Source: Sipunculus nudus (taxonomy: Eukaryota; Annelida; Sipuncula; Golfingiida; Sipunculidae). From it: 64,000 nt of DNA. A program made the translations under genes and the position numbers. Below, piece after piece: positions 47,826 through 59,100 of the stretch. The notes below the pieces were generated by a model that made no database searches, had not been told where the DNA came from, and saw only the letters and a list, made by a program, of their open reading frames with translations. The stretch is taken from contig CM049315.1 of NCBI GenBank assembly GCA_026874595.1, positions 14,597,664 to 14,661,663 on the forward strand, given 5' to 3'. Positions within the stretch are counted from its first letter, which is position 1. Each line of letters opens with the position of its first letter.

Positions 47826-48245
47826 ATGCTGTTACAAAGTGTATTGACTGGCAAAGCCAGAGAAATTTATACAGAGCTTTCAGTAGAAGCTGCTGCTGAC
47901 TATGACCTGGTAAAACGGTTAATCCTAAAAGATTATGAATCAGTTCCAGAGGCTTACCCCCAGAAATTCAAAAATTGGGAAAAGCGCAAAGAACGGACCT
48001 ACGTCGAATTTGCCAGGACAAAAGAGCAGTTGTTTGGTCGCTGGTGTAGTTCTAAAAATGTAATGAAAGATTATGACAATTTCCGCCAGTTGATTATGCT
48101 TGAAGAATTTAAGCGCTGCATTAACGCAGATGTTAAAACTTTTCTCGATGAGAAAAGTCCTGAAACACTTGACATTGCTGCTCAATTAGATGATGATTAT
48201 TCATTGACACACAAAATGACCTTTACTAGCAAATCAAACCAGTAA
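47826..48245 (+). pseudogene. gag core (SCAN-like) fragment
   Basis: This 139-codon frame carries a gag capsid-like domain. It begins with LLQSVLTGKAREIYTELS, continues with the pattern L-K-R-L-I-L-K-D-Y and WEKRKERTYVEFARTKEQLF, then ends with FRQLIMLEEFKRCI. This arrangement is shared between SCAN domains and gag of retroviruses and Gypsy elements. It is cut off from the N-terminal part by stops around 47.80 kb and from the zinc knuckle by stops after 48245. Confidence 0.8.
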
Positions 48246-48402
48246 CAAACAAGAATGTAAATCAGAATGTAAAAAAGTAGTTTAAAGCGCAGTCACCCAG
48301 TACTAGCAGTCCTGACAGTTCATCAAAGCCCATAGCTATACATCTCAGTCTACATCCACTGTGTCTAAGTCCAACAAAGACCAGTCATTTTCAAAGAAAA
48401 TC

Positions 48403-48444
48403 TGTAATTACTGCAAGAAGGAAGGTCATCTAATATCTGACTGC
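48403..48444 (+). other. gag zinc knuckle (CCHC)
   Basis: Reads CNYCKKEGHLISDC, a CX2CX4HX4C knuckle that binds RNA in retroelement nucleocapsids. All four ligands are intact. It lies between the capsid-like core and the protease, as expected. Confidence 0.9.
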
Positions 48445-48883
48445 TTGAAACTTGCGAATAGACCAAATATCAAACCCTCTGGTTTTGTTTCAAAATCTAT
48501 GCATAGCATAGAACAAGAGCCAGGCTCTTTTATGTAAATAAGGGGTACAACTCCTTTATTGACTCTAATAAAAAGTTTGATGCTACTGAGGCCCACGTGC
48601 CTTCTAAATCCAAAGAAGAATCCGTAGCTTGCGGGGTAAAAACCTCAGTTGATTCCTGCGAGGAATTAAAAAGGCTAGGTCCTTTCAAGACTCCTGCGAG
48701 TAGTGTTCTCTAAATGAGGCTTAGTCCTTTTATGACACTTGCGAGAGTATTTCAAATGAGGCCAGGTCCTCTTATGACAAACAAAAGTTTGTTTCTGCTG
48801 AGGAAAATTCCTCTGTTGACTCCCACGAGGAGTTTGGTGATAAAAAGGATATAGATTCCTTAGATGACTTTGAAACAGAGTTT

Positions 48884-49555
48884 ATGACTGACACCTTCAA
48901 TGTCAGTTCTTTGTTTGATGAGGTTGAGGTGGTAGATTCCTCTCCTGACTCTGAAATGGATTTATTTGAGCCATTCATACGTGATGGTTTTGTATCACTT
49001 TCAAGTGATTTTTCAGATTCTACCCCTATTAGAATTTTGAGGGACACTGGTTCAGGCCAGACTCTCCTGTTAGCAAACACTTTGCCATTTTCTAATAGGT
49101 CCTTTATTGGTGCACATGCACTTGTCAATGGTGTGTTTTCAGACAGTCACACTTCAGTTCCGCTTCACAGTATCCATTTAAAGTCAGATTTGATTTCTGG
49201 GAATATTACTGTGGGCATAAAAACTACTTTACCCTTTAAGGGAATTCAGTTGCTACTAGGCAATGATGGTGCAGGTGATAATGTGCAGCCTGTACCGATA
49301 GTGACGGAAAAGCCGTCATTTAATCAGGACACTGATCAGGAAAGTCAGGTAATTCCTGGTTTGTATCCTTCATGTGCTGTAACTAGATCTATGGCCAAGA
49401 AAACCACACATGAGGATAATGGTCCAGATAATAACACTCTGGGAGTCACTATAGTGACTCGTCTAATGACTCGCCCATACAGGATACAGCATTCTCAAGG
49501 TCAGAACTTATTGCAGAACAGCATAAAGACCCTGATATTTCATGTTTTTTCCTAG
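48884..49555 (+). pseudogene. Aspartic protease region
   Basis: This 223-codon frame has an acidic N-terminal linker, then the retropepsin active-site motif ILRDTGSGQT (Asp54), and a downstream ILG-like LLLGNDGAGD segment (about residues 117-126). The protease would cleave the Gag-Pol polyprotein. The active-site triad is intact. The frame ends in a TAG near 49553 after one or two frameshifts (49.49-49.55 kb) relative to the following integrase. Whether the junction was once a programmed shift cannot be judged from one copy. Confidence 0.8.
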
Positions 49556-50735
49556 GGTAGTTTCTAAAGATGAGCTGTCACAGAACCCAGTTTGTTTCTA
49601 TGTAAAAAATGAAGTGCTTATGCGTAAAGGGCGACCACCTGATATATGCGCTGATGATGAGTGGGCCATCAAACATCAAATAGTAATGCCCAAAAGCTTT
49701 CGCAGTGAAGTTCTAAGCATGGCACATGAGGCTCCTTTGTCTGGCCATTTAGGTATATATAAAACTTATAAGAAAGTTAGTAAACACTTCTATTTGCCTT
49801 ACCTCAGGGAAGATGTTGTACAATATTGTAAATCATGCCATACATGCCAGATGGTAGGCAAGCCCAATCAGAATCCTCCTAAAGCCCCATTAAGGCCTAT
49901 TCCTGCTTTCGAGGAACCATTCAGTAGGATTATTGTTGATTGTGTTGGACCACTGCCCAAAACAAAATCTGGACATGAATACTTGCTAACAATTATGTGC
50001 GCATCTACCAGGTTCCCTGAGGCAATACCATTGCGCAAAATTAATGCCAAAAGTGTTGTCAAAGCTCTGACCAAGTTTTTTACAACTTTTGGATTACCAA
50101 AATCTGTCCAGTCTTACCAAGGGTCTAATTTTATGTCTTGCTTATTCCAACAGGTTATGCTTGAGCTAGGTATAAAACAGTACAGCTCTTCGCCATATTA
50201 TCCTGAAAGTCAGGGCGCCCTCGAGCGTTTTCACCAGACATTAAAAAACATGATCAGGACTTATTGCTATGACACACAGAAAGACTGGGACGAAGGAATG
50301 CACATATTGCTGTTTGCTGTCAGAGAATCCCTTCAAAAGTCCTTGGGTTTCTGTCCCTCTGAACTAAGTTTCGGACATGGACCTCGAACGGAACTTCCAT
50401 TGAAACTGCTTAAAGAAAAACTCTTGTGTGAAAATCCTGATTCTCTTAGTTTACTGCAGTATGTCTCAGACTTTCGCACTAAATTATACAATGCTTGTGA
50501 GATTGCAAAGTCAAATTTAAAATCCGCACAAAGTAAAATGAAAACAAAGTATGACAAGCACACTGTAAGTAGGACGTTTGAGCCTGGTGAAAAGGTCCTT
50601 GCCTTACTTCCAATCCCTGGCAGACCCCTGCAAGCTAGGTGTTTTGGTCCTTACATTGTTGACAAGAAAGTCAGTGATTTAAATTACATACTATTGACAC
50701 CAGATAGACGTAAGAAGAATACTGTGCCATGTTAG
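49542..50735 (+). pseudogene. Integrase domain (HHCC + DDE + GPY), catalytic Asp lost
   Basis: This 397-codon frame reads in order: HHCC zinc-binding domain (His62, His69, Cys99, Cys102), rve catalytic core with first Asp133 (IIVDCVGPLP) and Glu228 (GALERFHQTL), and a C-terminal GPY/F module (RCFGPYIVDKK, about residues 366-376). The second catalytic Asp is replaced by Tyr192 (SYQGSNF; codon 50115-50117 TAC, one base from GAC), with the D-35-E spacing otherwise exact, so the enzyme is dead. The frame stops at 50735 because of a one-base shift. The GPY module continues in the next frame as CHVSMLKPYY, showing that integrase and reverse transcriptase were one polyprotein with integrase first. 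Confidence 0.9.
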
Positions 50736-50736
50736 C

Positions 50737-51576
50737 ATGTTAAAACCATATTATGACAGAAATAGCACATCAGATGTTGTACAAAATGTTACTGCTGTTA
50801 ATTGTGTAAACACTGACCCTTACCCAGTTAAAGTAGATACTGATTGTAAGTGTGATGTAGACATTCGGTGTGGTACAGTACCATTAAAAAACTCAGACTT
50901 GCTTAACAACCTGGATGCCAAACTGTCACACCTTACCGCACAACAACAACAAGACCTCAAGAACCTGCTGCGGAATTATGAACATTTGTTTAGTGACATT
51001 CCAACGCGAAATAACATGTTGTGCCATGACGTCGATTTTGGCGAGGCAAGCGCAGTCAAGCAATATCCATATAGACTGAATCCAGAAAAGCAAAAGTATC
51101 TACTGGATGAGATTCAATATTTGCTGGACAATGATTTTATTGAACCTAGTAACAGCAACTGTAGTTCACCATGTATTCTTGTGCCAACACCTGATGGAAG
51201 TTACCGTATGTGCACAGATTATCGAAAACTATACTCTGTCACCAAGACTGACACGTTCCCGATTCCGAGGATCGATGATTGTATTGATAGAGTCGGTAGC
51301 TCCAGATATGTCTACAAGTTTGACTTGCTTAAAGAATTCTGGCAAGTTCCGCTGACAGAACGAGCGAAAGAAGTGTCCGCATTTGCGACGCCGCAAGGAC
51401 TGTACATATATAAAGTTATGCCGTTTGGCATGAAGAACTCGCCAGCCACGTTTCAGCGCCTCGTCCATATGGTTGTCAAGGACATTCAAGACTGTGACGC
51501 ATATATTGGTGACCTTATCGTGTACAGCGGCACCTGGGAGAAACATTCTTCGGGACCTCTTCGAAGGACTCAGTGA
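50737..51576 (+). pseudogene. Reverse transcriptase domain, YxDD motif damaged
   Basis: This 279-codon frame begins at the end of the integrase GPY module. It contains a spacer to about residue 95, then RT motifs: YPYRLNPEKQKYLLDEI, the SSPCILVPTPDGSYRMCTDYRK motif region, first catalytic Asp196 in KFDLLKEFWQVPL, and VMPFGMKNSPATFQ. The catalytic box reads YIGDLIVYS: the first Asp of YxDD is Gly258 (codon 51508-51510 GGT, one base from GAT), which inactivates the polymerase. The frame is lost to a shift near 51541, and the rest of the palm/thumb continues in other frames up to about 51840. Confidence 0.9.
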
Positions 51577-52310
51577 AGCACGTCTGACCGTCAACTTAGT
51601 AAAATCTGAGTTTTTTTCATGCACAAGTAACATATTTGGGTCATATTGTACGGCAGGGTCAGGTCAAACCTGTTGATGCTAAGATAAGTGCTATTTTTGC
51701 ATTTGCTAGACCAGAAAACAAAAAGCAAATAATGCGTTTTCTTGGTATGGTTGGATACTACAGGAAGTTTTGTCCAAATTTTTCTGCTGTAGCTGAACCT
51801 TTGACTAATTTGTTAAAGAAGAAACAAAAGTTTGAATGAAATTTTCAGTGTGAAAATGCATTTCAGAATTTTAAAACCAATTCTGCAAAGTTCACCAGTT
51901 TTAGCAGCTCCAGACTTTTCTGTACCTTTTAAGATAGCTGTAGATGCTAGTGATACTGCTGCTGGTGCTGTGTTGTTACAAGAAGGCAATGATGGCATAG
52001 ATCATCCAATTTGTTATTTCTAAAGAAAGTTCAATGCAAACCAGAAAAACTACTCCACTATTGAAGAAGAATGTTTGGCTTTGATTTTGGCGTTGCAACA
52101 TTTTGAGGTTTATGTTATTTCATCAGTCAGGCCTATCATTGTCTTCAGTGATCACAATCCCCTCACGTTCATGAACAAGTTGAAGTGTAAAAATCAAAGA
52201 TTGTTGAGATGCAGTTTGTTCTTACAGGATTACAATCTTGATATCATACACATTTAAGGGAAAGACAATGTACTTGCTGATTGCTTATCGAGATGTTTAT
52301 GAAATGTTGT
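51577..52310 (+). pseudogene. RT thumb/connection and RNase H, broken
   Basis: In three frames the sequence encodes the Ty3/Gypsy RT end (RFLGMVGYYRKFCPNFS). RNase H follows, with its Asp (AVDASDTAAGAVLLQ), Glu (STIEEECLALILAL) and Asp (IVFSDHNPLTF) motifs intact. Stops at 51837-51839 (TGA), 52021-52023 (TAA) and 52255-52257 (TAA) and a frameshift near 51878 interrupt it. Each stop is one or two bases from a sense codon, consistent with neutral decay. The coding region ends near 52.3 kb, about 130 bp before the 3' LTR. Confidence 0.85.
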
Positions 52311-52423
52311 AAACAGAATGTTTATGTGATATTGTAGATAAGATGATTTTTGAGATGTTGTAAGGATTTAGTGATTGTGATCGCAAAAAGAAAGTTTTCC
52401 GTGAAAACTTTCTTTTTTCTTAC

Positions 52424-52434
52424 AGGAGGGGGAG
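52424..52434 (+). other. Polypurine tract
   Basis: AGGAGGGGGAG directly precedes the 3' LTR and would prime plus-strand DNA synthesis. Compare AAGAGGGGGTG in the miniature element. Confidence 0.85.
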
Positions 52435-53242
52435 TGTTACAGGTGCTCATTTTATTATATGACACGGGCGTAGCTCCTGTTGTGGCGCTCGTGTCTGGCC
52501 GCGTGTTACATTTTATGTTTAATCCGTACTGGTTGAACTCTCGTTGTCATGTGAGCCTTGGGTTTTCACGCCTGGTCGTGGGTCACGTGATGAGCCTGGT
52601 GTGTAGAGATACACGGCGCTGTTTTTCTAGAGAATTCCTTAAGCGCGTGTTTACTGTGATTGTGCAAGATCTTATAGACTGTTCGAGAAGTGGAAAATTC
52701 CCGGCTTGAGGTGTGAAGGTATATAAAGGGACTGTGTTTTAGAAGAGGGCAGACAGCAGAGCAGATTCCAGCGGACGTAGAAGCGTGATTCTAAGACCTT
52801 ATCCGACGAATGCGGCAATTATACATTTTCAAGGACTTTCTCCTGGATTTTATGCATTTGGACTTCAGTTTACTTTCTGGATGTTACAAGAGCTTTACAC
52901 TGGACTGTCATTCTCCAAGAGTTTACATTTAAGGGACTTCTCGTTGTGATGGTGTTGGTATCCAGGTACTGTGCACATACATTATTTTTCTCTGTGATTG
53001 TATTGACTTGTTGCTATACCGCTGTTTTAATGTATAATTGTATTGATTTTGTGTATTGTATTGTTAGGGTTGTTTAAAGAAAATAATTTTAGTTATTTGT
53101 TTACAAAAAAACCGCTGGCTTCTTTATTCATTCCCCTAGGCATTTCCCACTGCCTAGTGTTGCAGAATCTGATTTTTTTTACAGAATTTTTACAGAATTT
53201 GTGTTCGTCATACGTGATCTGTTTATATTAGGTTCCGTAACA
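52435..53242 (+). repeat. 3' LTR
   Basis: The 808-bp LTR has the TATA box conserved (52720-52728). The AATAAA of the 5' LTR is mutated here to an AAATAAT-type word near 53090, so normal 3'-end formation in this LTR is probably impaired. A GTAG target duplication follows. Confidence 0.95.
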
Positions 53243-53246
53243 GTAG

Positions 53247-53926
53247 ACAGTCAATGGGTTTAAATAACAAACAGGGTCTTACATCGAATGTGACATCTGT
53301 TATACTTAAGTACGGAAGGAGCGGTCAGTGCCAGATGTGCTGGAATTATTGCGGAGAATTTGACCCCTAACAACCAGTGAGCCATATCCAGGATTCATTA
53401 TGAATAAGAGTTTACATATATCGCAAGGGAAAGGCTTAAAATCCTTGCCAGGAATGACTCATGCGGGTTTCACATGGGAAGGAAATACGATATGAAGATA
53501 CTGGGAGGATACGGAGGCCTGCCAGAAACAAGGGCTAGGTCCATCCGTGGCGGCAGATTTGCTGCGATTAGACATGTAGTGGAGGAAGCATGAGCGGCCA
53601 AGATTATATCAAATTAAAGAAGAATACTAATTATAACAATTTTTTGACAAATATAAATCTTTATATTACGTACATGATTTTTGATACAAGTGAATAACAG
53701 CTGTTCATTAAGTGTGCATTACGACCTATTGATTTTGTCTATAAGGAAGACCTAGACGAGCGCTAGCTATTTGCTTTTATTTTATTAAAATTTCCAAAAT
53801 CCAGTTTCATTTTGAAATCTTGGTTTGTATATTCTAAAGTATTTATTTATAATTATCCTTCTTGATAGGATTTTATTATTTTCGCATATAATCCAGACGT
53901 TAATCATTTATTATTTTTTTTTTCAG
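53247..53926. other. Non-genic DNA
   Basis: Nothing recognised before a long T-rich acceptor tract at 53910-53926. Confidence 0.35.
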
Positions 53927-54057
53927 GTTAAATATTGGCATATCACCAACATGCTGACGGCTTCCTTAGCAAATACTACTTCTTTAAAGTTAAAAAGTAA
54001 AAAATCAGCGAATGCTCGATCACAATATTTAAAAAGAACCATAGTCAAGCAGGGCTG
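53927..54057 (+). CDS. Candidate internal coding exon, unidentified
   Basis: A very strong acceptor (TTATTTTTTTTTTCAG, ending 53926) is followed by 131 bp open in one frame and then by a donor GCTG|GTAAGC at 54058. The encoded peptide begins VKYWHITNMLTASLANTT, continues LKLKSKKSANARSQYLKR and ends TIVKQG, a Lys/Ser-rich basic stretch. The exon length leaves a phase-2 junction. Read without splicing, the frame stops immediately at the donor (TGG TAA). No family is recognised and no partner exon is found in the window. Acceptor, donor and composition together make it plausible but unproven. Confidence 0.35.
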
Positions 54058-54525
54058 GTAAGCGTCCACAGCTTAGACTTCACTGACTTTGTTTCGCTCA
54101 GACCGGAGAGCTTAACAATGCGTTTCAGACCACGGATACTTTGAACTGACCGTTCCATTCCTAACATCGACGTAGTCAGTTACAAGCAGGGTCAGGGTGA
54201 CCTCACAGATGGGTCCAGTCGATTGCCACATTAATTGAACCCTTGACAGCTTGGTTGGCCGGAGTAGGGCCGGACCTAAGCTTACAGGAACCGGCAGCAA
54301 ATTGCTTCTTCAAGCGGGGCTTCATAAGATTTCCCAGTAAACCCTGGCCACCAATTACATATCTAATGACAGAATTAATAGCTCACTGAACCCAAGGTCT
54401 CCTTGTCCACGTCGGAATAAAGTTATGTGGCCCCCCTGTAAGTGATTCTGCAATAGATGAACCAGGATAACCGATATCTACAATGGAGGGTGAAAAATTG
54501 TTTCCCAACCCACAGTTATTGCGTC
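54058..54525. other. Non-genic DNA
   Basis: Moderate-GC sequence without a supported gene. Confidence 0.3.
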
Positions 54526-55712
54526 ACATGATGGACTATGCCGAGATGACAGAGTGATATCACCGTTGCGTTACAATTTCTTTTTTTAGTAATTGTCTTA
54601 CATGAGGAAGTATACCGAGATGTCAGAGTGATATCACTGTCCAATTACAATTTTATATTTTAGTAATAGCATCACATTAAGGAGTCTACCGAGATGTCAG
54701 TGACATGACTGTTGCATTATTATTTCATTTTTTAGTAATTGCGATACATGAAGGAGTATACCGAGATGTTTTAGGACGTAACTGTTCCCTTACAGTTTTA
54801 TATTTTAGTAATTGCATCACATGAGGGAGTATACCGAGATGTCAGACTGACATCAGTCCCCTATTACAATTTCATTTTTATTAATTGTCTTACATTAGGG
54901 AGTATACCGAGATGTCAGAGTGACATCACTGTCCCATTTCAAGTCCATTTTTTAGTAATTGCGTTTCGTGAGGGAGTATACCAAGACGTCAGAGTGACAT
55001 CACTGTCCGATTTTAAGTCATTTTTTTTGTACTTGCGTTTCGTAAGGGAGTATACTGAGATGTTAGAGTGACATCACCGTCCCATTTCAAGTCCCTTTTT
55101 TTAGTACTTGCGATTCGTAAGGGAGTATACCGAGATGTTAGAGTGACATCACTCCTCGATTTCAAGTCCTTTTTTTAGTAATCGCGTTTCGTAAGGGAGT
55201 ACACCAAGACGTCAGAGTGACATCACTGTCCGATTTTAAGTCTTTTTTTTAGTACTTGCGTTTCTTAAGGGAGTATACTGAGATGTTAGAGTGACATCAC
55301 TGTCCCATTTCAAGTCCCTTTTTTTAGTACTTCCGATTCGTAAGAAGGATACTGAGATGTTAGAGTGACATCACTCTTCGATTTCAAGTCCTTTTTTTAG
55401 TAACCGCGTTTCGTAAGGGAGTATACCGAGATGTTAGAGGGACATCACTCTTCGATTTCAAGTCCTTGTTTTAGTAATTGCGTTTCGTAAGGGAGTATAC
55501 TGAGATGTTAGAGTGACATCACTGTTCAATTTCAAGTCCTTGTTTTAGTAATTGCGTTTCGTAAGATAGTATACCGAGATGTCAGAGTGATATCACTGTC
55601 TAATAACAATTTTAATATTTTAGTCATTGCGTCACATAAGGGAGTATACCGAGATGTAAGAGTGACATGACTGTTCAGTTACAATTTTTTTTCAGTGACT
55701 GCATCAAATAAG
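54526..55712 (+). repeat. Minisatellite, 72-75 bp unit, ~16 copies
   Basis: The unit theme is 'GGGAGTATACCGAGATGT' - 'CAGAGTGACATCACTGTCC' - '(A/T)TTTCAAGTCCTTTTTTTAGTA' - 'ATTGCGTTTCGTAA'. GAGTATA-type words recur at 54682, 54754, 54827, 54900, 54974, 55048, 55123, 55197, 55271, 55419, 55493, 55567 and 55642. Edge copies are more diverged than central ones. There is no coding frame. Confidence 0.95.
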
Positions 55713-56160
55713 GGCCACTCAGACATCTAGGTAGATTTTAACTTTCCGATATGACAAGGCCCGTCACTCAGACATGTAGGTAGATTTTAACTTTCCGATA
55801 TGACTAGGCCCGTCACTCAGACATCTAGGTAGATTTTAACTTTCCGATATGACAAGGCCCGTCACTCAGACATCTAGGTACATTTTAACTTTCCGATATG
55901 ATAAAGCCCGTCACTCAGACATCTAGGTAGACTTTAACTTTCCGATATGACAAGGCCCGTCACTCAGACATTTGGTAGACACTAACCTTTCATTATGACA
56001 GGACCTGTCACTCAGGCATCTAGGTAGATTTTTACTTTCCGATATGACGTGGCCCGTCAATCAGACATCTATGTAGACTTTAACTTTTCGAAATGAAGAG
56101 GCCTGTCACCCAGACATCTAGTTAGACTTTAACTTTTCGATATGACAACGCCTGTCTGTA
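55713..56160 (+). repeat. Minisatellite, 49-bp unit, ~9 copies
   Basis: The unit is 'GGCCCGTCACTCAGACATCT' - 'AGGTAGATTTTAACTTTCC' - 'GATATGACAA'. It is exactly 49 bp between central copies (55741, 55790, 55839) and unrelated in sequence to the adjacent 74-bp array. Divergence rises towards the right end. Confidence 0.95.
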
Positions 56161-59100
56161 ACACCATTAAAGATGTGAACGAAAAGTCAAACCAACTGAC
56201 TGAAACACTCATATACGTACACTCTAAAAAGTGAATAAGACATATGTTTTCAATAAAAGTAAATATATTTAAGAAAGAAGACATATTCTCTGGAGAGGCG
56301 TTCAATATGTACGAGCACTGGTGATTGCTAACGTCTGATAAAACACAGAAATGAGCATCAAGTCCGTTAGACACACAACAGAGAGCATGACCATCGTGAA
56401 CACGTGACATCGGAATATTGCACTGGTCGTCTCTTTGCTCTCCCGCGCTGTGTACATAGTACAATCAGTCCACTTTTTACAAGGAGCCCCGAACACCAAC
56501 AGTCCTTCGCTGGAGTTTCCTCGTTTACCTCAGTTCACGTAACAGGCACAGCCTATTCTATCTGGACTTAGAATCAATGTCTTTCACAGCTGATGTCCTC
56601 GGAAATATCCAGTTCTAGGTAGCAAATTATGATTGAACACAGTGATATTCACTACCTTTAGAGTTACGCACTTTAATAAAGTCCTCGGTCCGTTCCTGGA
56701 AGCCTTCACAAAGGATTAAGCTGCGACTAGAAACACCGTAGAATACTGTAAATGAAAGGCATAGTCAAAACCGTTCATGTGCTGACAAACATATCGCTGC
56801 ATTGATCTCAACACTTGGCTGCATGATGCGGGAATAAGTTTGCCTGATCAGATTGCGTGAGCGTATGTTATTAGCGTAATATTAAAATTTTGTAGTGGCA
56901 TAGGAAGTAATTATTTCGCCCTTGTAATTTTAGGTCGCCTTAAAAGTAGGCCAGCAACGCTTTTTCATCATCATCGACGACGCTTTCGACTAAAAAAAAT
57001 ATTTTTTGTACATTGTTTGTACAGTAACCAATAGATAAAGGCGGATTGAGCAGGCCAGGGTACAATAATGTTTGCTTATTACAAAACGTGGCCTTTCATC
57101 AGCTGAAGGCATATTCAAAATAGTATTGGGCAGCATGGTGACATTTTCTAGCAAGATATTAATAGTTAATAATAAAGGCCATCTGTAGCATATAACAAGA
57201 TAAGATATAAAAAAATATTGCTTCATTTTTATTTGATGTATATTAAAAGGTTTGTTTACCATTTCTACTAGCTTTCAGACATGACCTTATCGCCGACGGA
57301 TAGCCAGCCTGGAAAATAATCATTTTATTGTCTAATTATTATCAGCTTGAGGATCAGAGCGTCCATATTGTATGCGTTCCTTCATATATATATATATCTA
57401 ATATCAATCTGTATAATTTCACCAAAAAAAGGTATCTTCTTTGAGTCATATTGTTATTGTGTGCGTGACGTATTTAGCTCTCGTCGTGTAACTCTTGGTG
57501 ATCCTTCGGAAACGTATGCGAATCAACGGACACTATTTGTAGCCGATGTTACAGTATACATGTCATAACGGTCTAGTATTATTTCTCCATGGTTTAGCGT
57601 CTTCAAGTTCCAAACTGTACTCGAGTCATCCTTACCTGCGAACCATATCTTTTACAAGTCTTTTTAGGTGTCCTTTTCGGAAACATGACCAAACATAATG
57701 TGTATGGCAGGCTCAATCAATACATGGGTATTAATCAATGTAACATTATATTGTATGGAATAAAACCCATTTTCTTATATTTGCCGTTGTCGATATCATT
57801 TTCACTCACTGTCGTTCGCATTTCCGTCAAGTATGCGACTCATTGTCAGACTCTTTGTCACACCCGAGTAATGTAGGAAAGGAAGTAAACCATCGTCCTT
57901 GTGTGCCGTTCGATCGGACAAAGTGAAAAGCTTGTCCACGTTAAATGTTGATCCATTTATCTGACGGCATCCTGTCGGTTCCTTGTGAGTTTAAACAGAG
58001 TCCGTTATGTTGTCACTCTGTCCATTATCTGTGGCTGGTTGTTTATAATATATGTCAGTCTGTGACAGGTTGAGTGTCACCGTGTCTCATGACCAACTGC
58101 TTACATTTCATTCTACATAACATAGCTGGCAGTTGTAGATATATAGTTGAAGTGTACCAGTAGCTGGTGGTGTAGGCTGTGTAAAATAGATCTTGTTTAG
58201 AGTGAATGCAAAAAAGCCCGTATACACTAAAGCAAAGGTACCCTCCCCCCATCCACCTTCTAAATGACGGTAATGCATTAACGAACGTGATACTCTTGCG
58301 GTGCGCTGATCAGCAATTTTTACACATATGTTGACTATAATGTTAATAACGCAAGTTTCTGACGTACAACAACATGCTTGTAAAAGATACACTTGTTAAA
58401 ATATAACACGGCTGCACAGAAGACCATTCGCACGGAAGGACTTACAATCACAGCATTAACCGTCTACCCTTAGGTACGGCCTGATTACAGGTGATAACGT
58501 AGTTTAAATAGCTGATTACAGTAGTTTATACAGGTAGTCACACCTAATCAAGTACAACAAGTCCCTAATTAACATTTAGGTAAAAGAATGTCAGGACAAT
58601 TTCTTTTTCATGCTGTGGCGCCCCAGCTTGAGCAGTCATGTTCAATAGTTTCCTGAAAATACCGGCCATATTGTAATATAAATGAATTCGACGAGCATTT
58701 ATTACACCTTAAACTCACAGACACCCGGCGTTCGTTTAACTGAATTGTTGCACTAATTCATAGTGAAAAATTAATGCAATATTTACTGCAGATTTCATCA
58801 TTTATAAAACAGCTAATTTCCATTTCCTACTGATAGACATTGACAAAAAATTAAAAAGGATTATACACCGGTGATTACTTAAGGTCACATGATTGCACTA
58901 AATGGACATAATACATTTCACATTTAATATATATTTCATATGTAAAATATTCAAATGTAACTCAATCTCTGATTGGGTGGTTCCTAATGTGTTGGCTCTT
59001 GTTGGCTCCTCTCACCCTGAGGTTGAAGACCTCACCTTGAGGTTGAAGAAATATCTTGTTTAAATAAACCGGGTTGGCAGATATAAAATATATATTTTAA

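Larger units (their letters stand above)
46294..53242 (+). mobile_element. Gmr1-like Ty3/Gypsy LTR retrotransposon, decayed
   Basis: The 6949-bp element has 813/808-bp LTRs, a tRNA-Pro primer site, a polypurine tract and a 4-bp target duplication GTAG (46290-46293 and 53243-53246). The domain order is gag (SAP-like N-terminus, SCAN-like core, zinc knuckle), aspartic protease, integrase, reverse transcriptase, RNase H. Having integrase before reverse transcriptase is the hallmark of the Gmr1 group of Ty3/Gypsy elements, first described from cod and other deuterostomes; ordinary Gypsy elements have the reverse order. No env is present. The coding region is broken by at least five frameshifts and several stops. 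Two catalytic residues are lost, and the LTRs differ by roughly 25-35 small changes, so this is an old, inactive copy. Confidence 0.9.
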
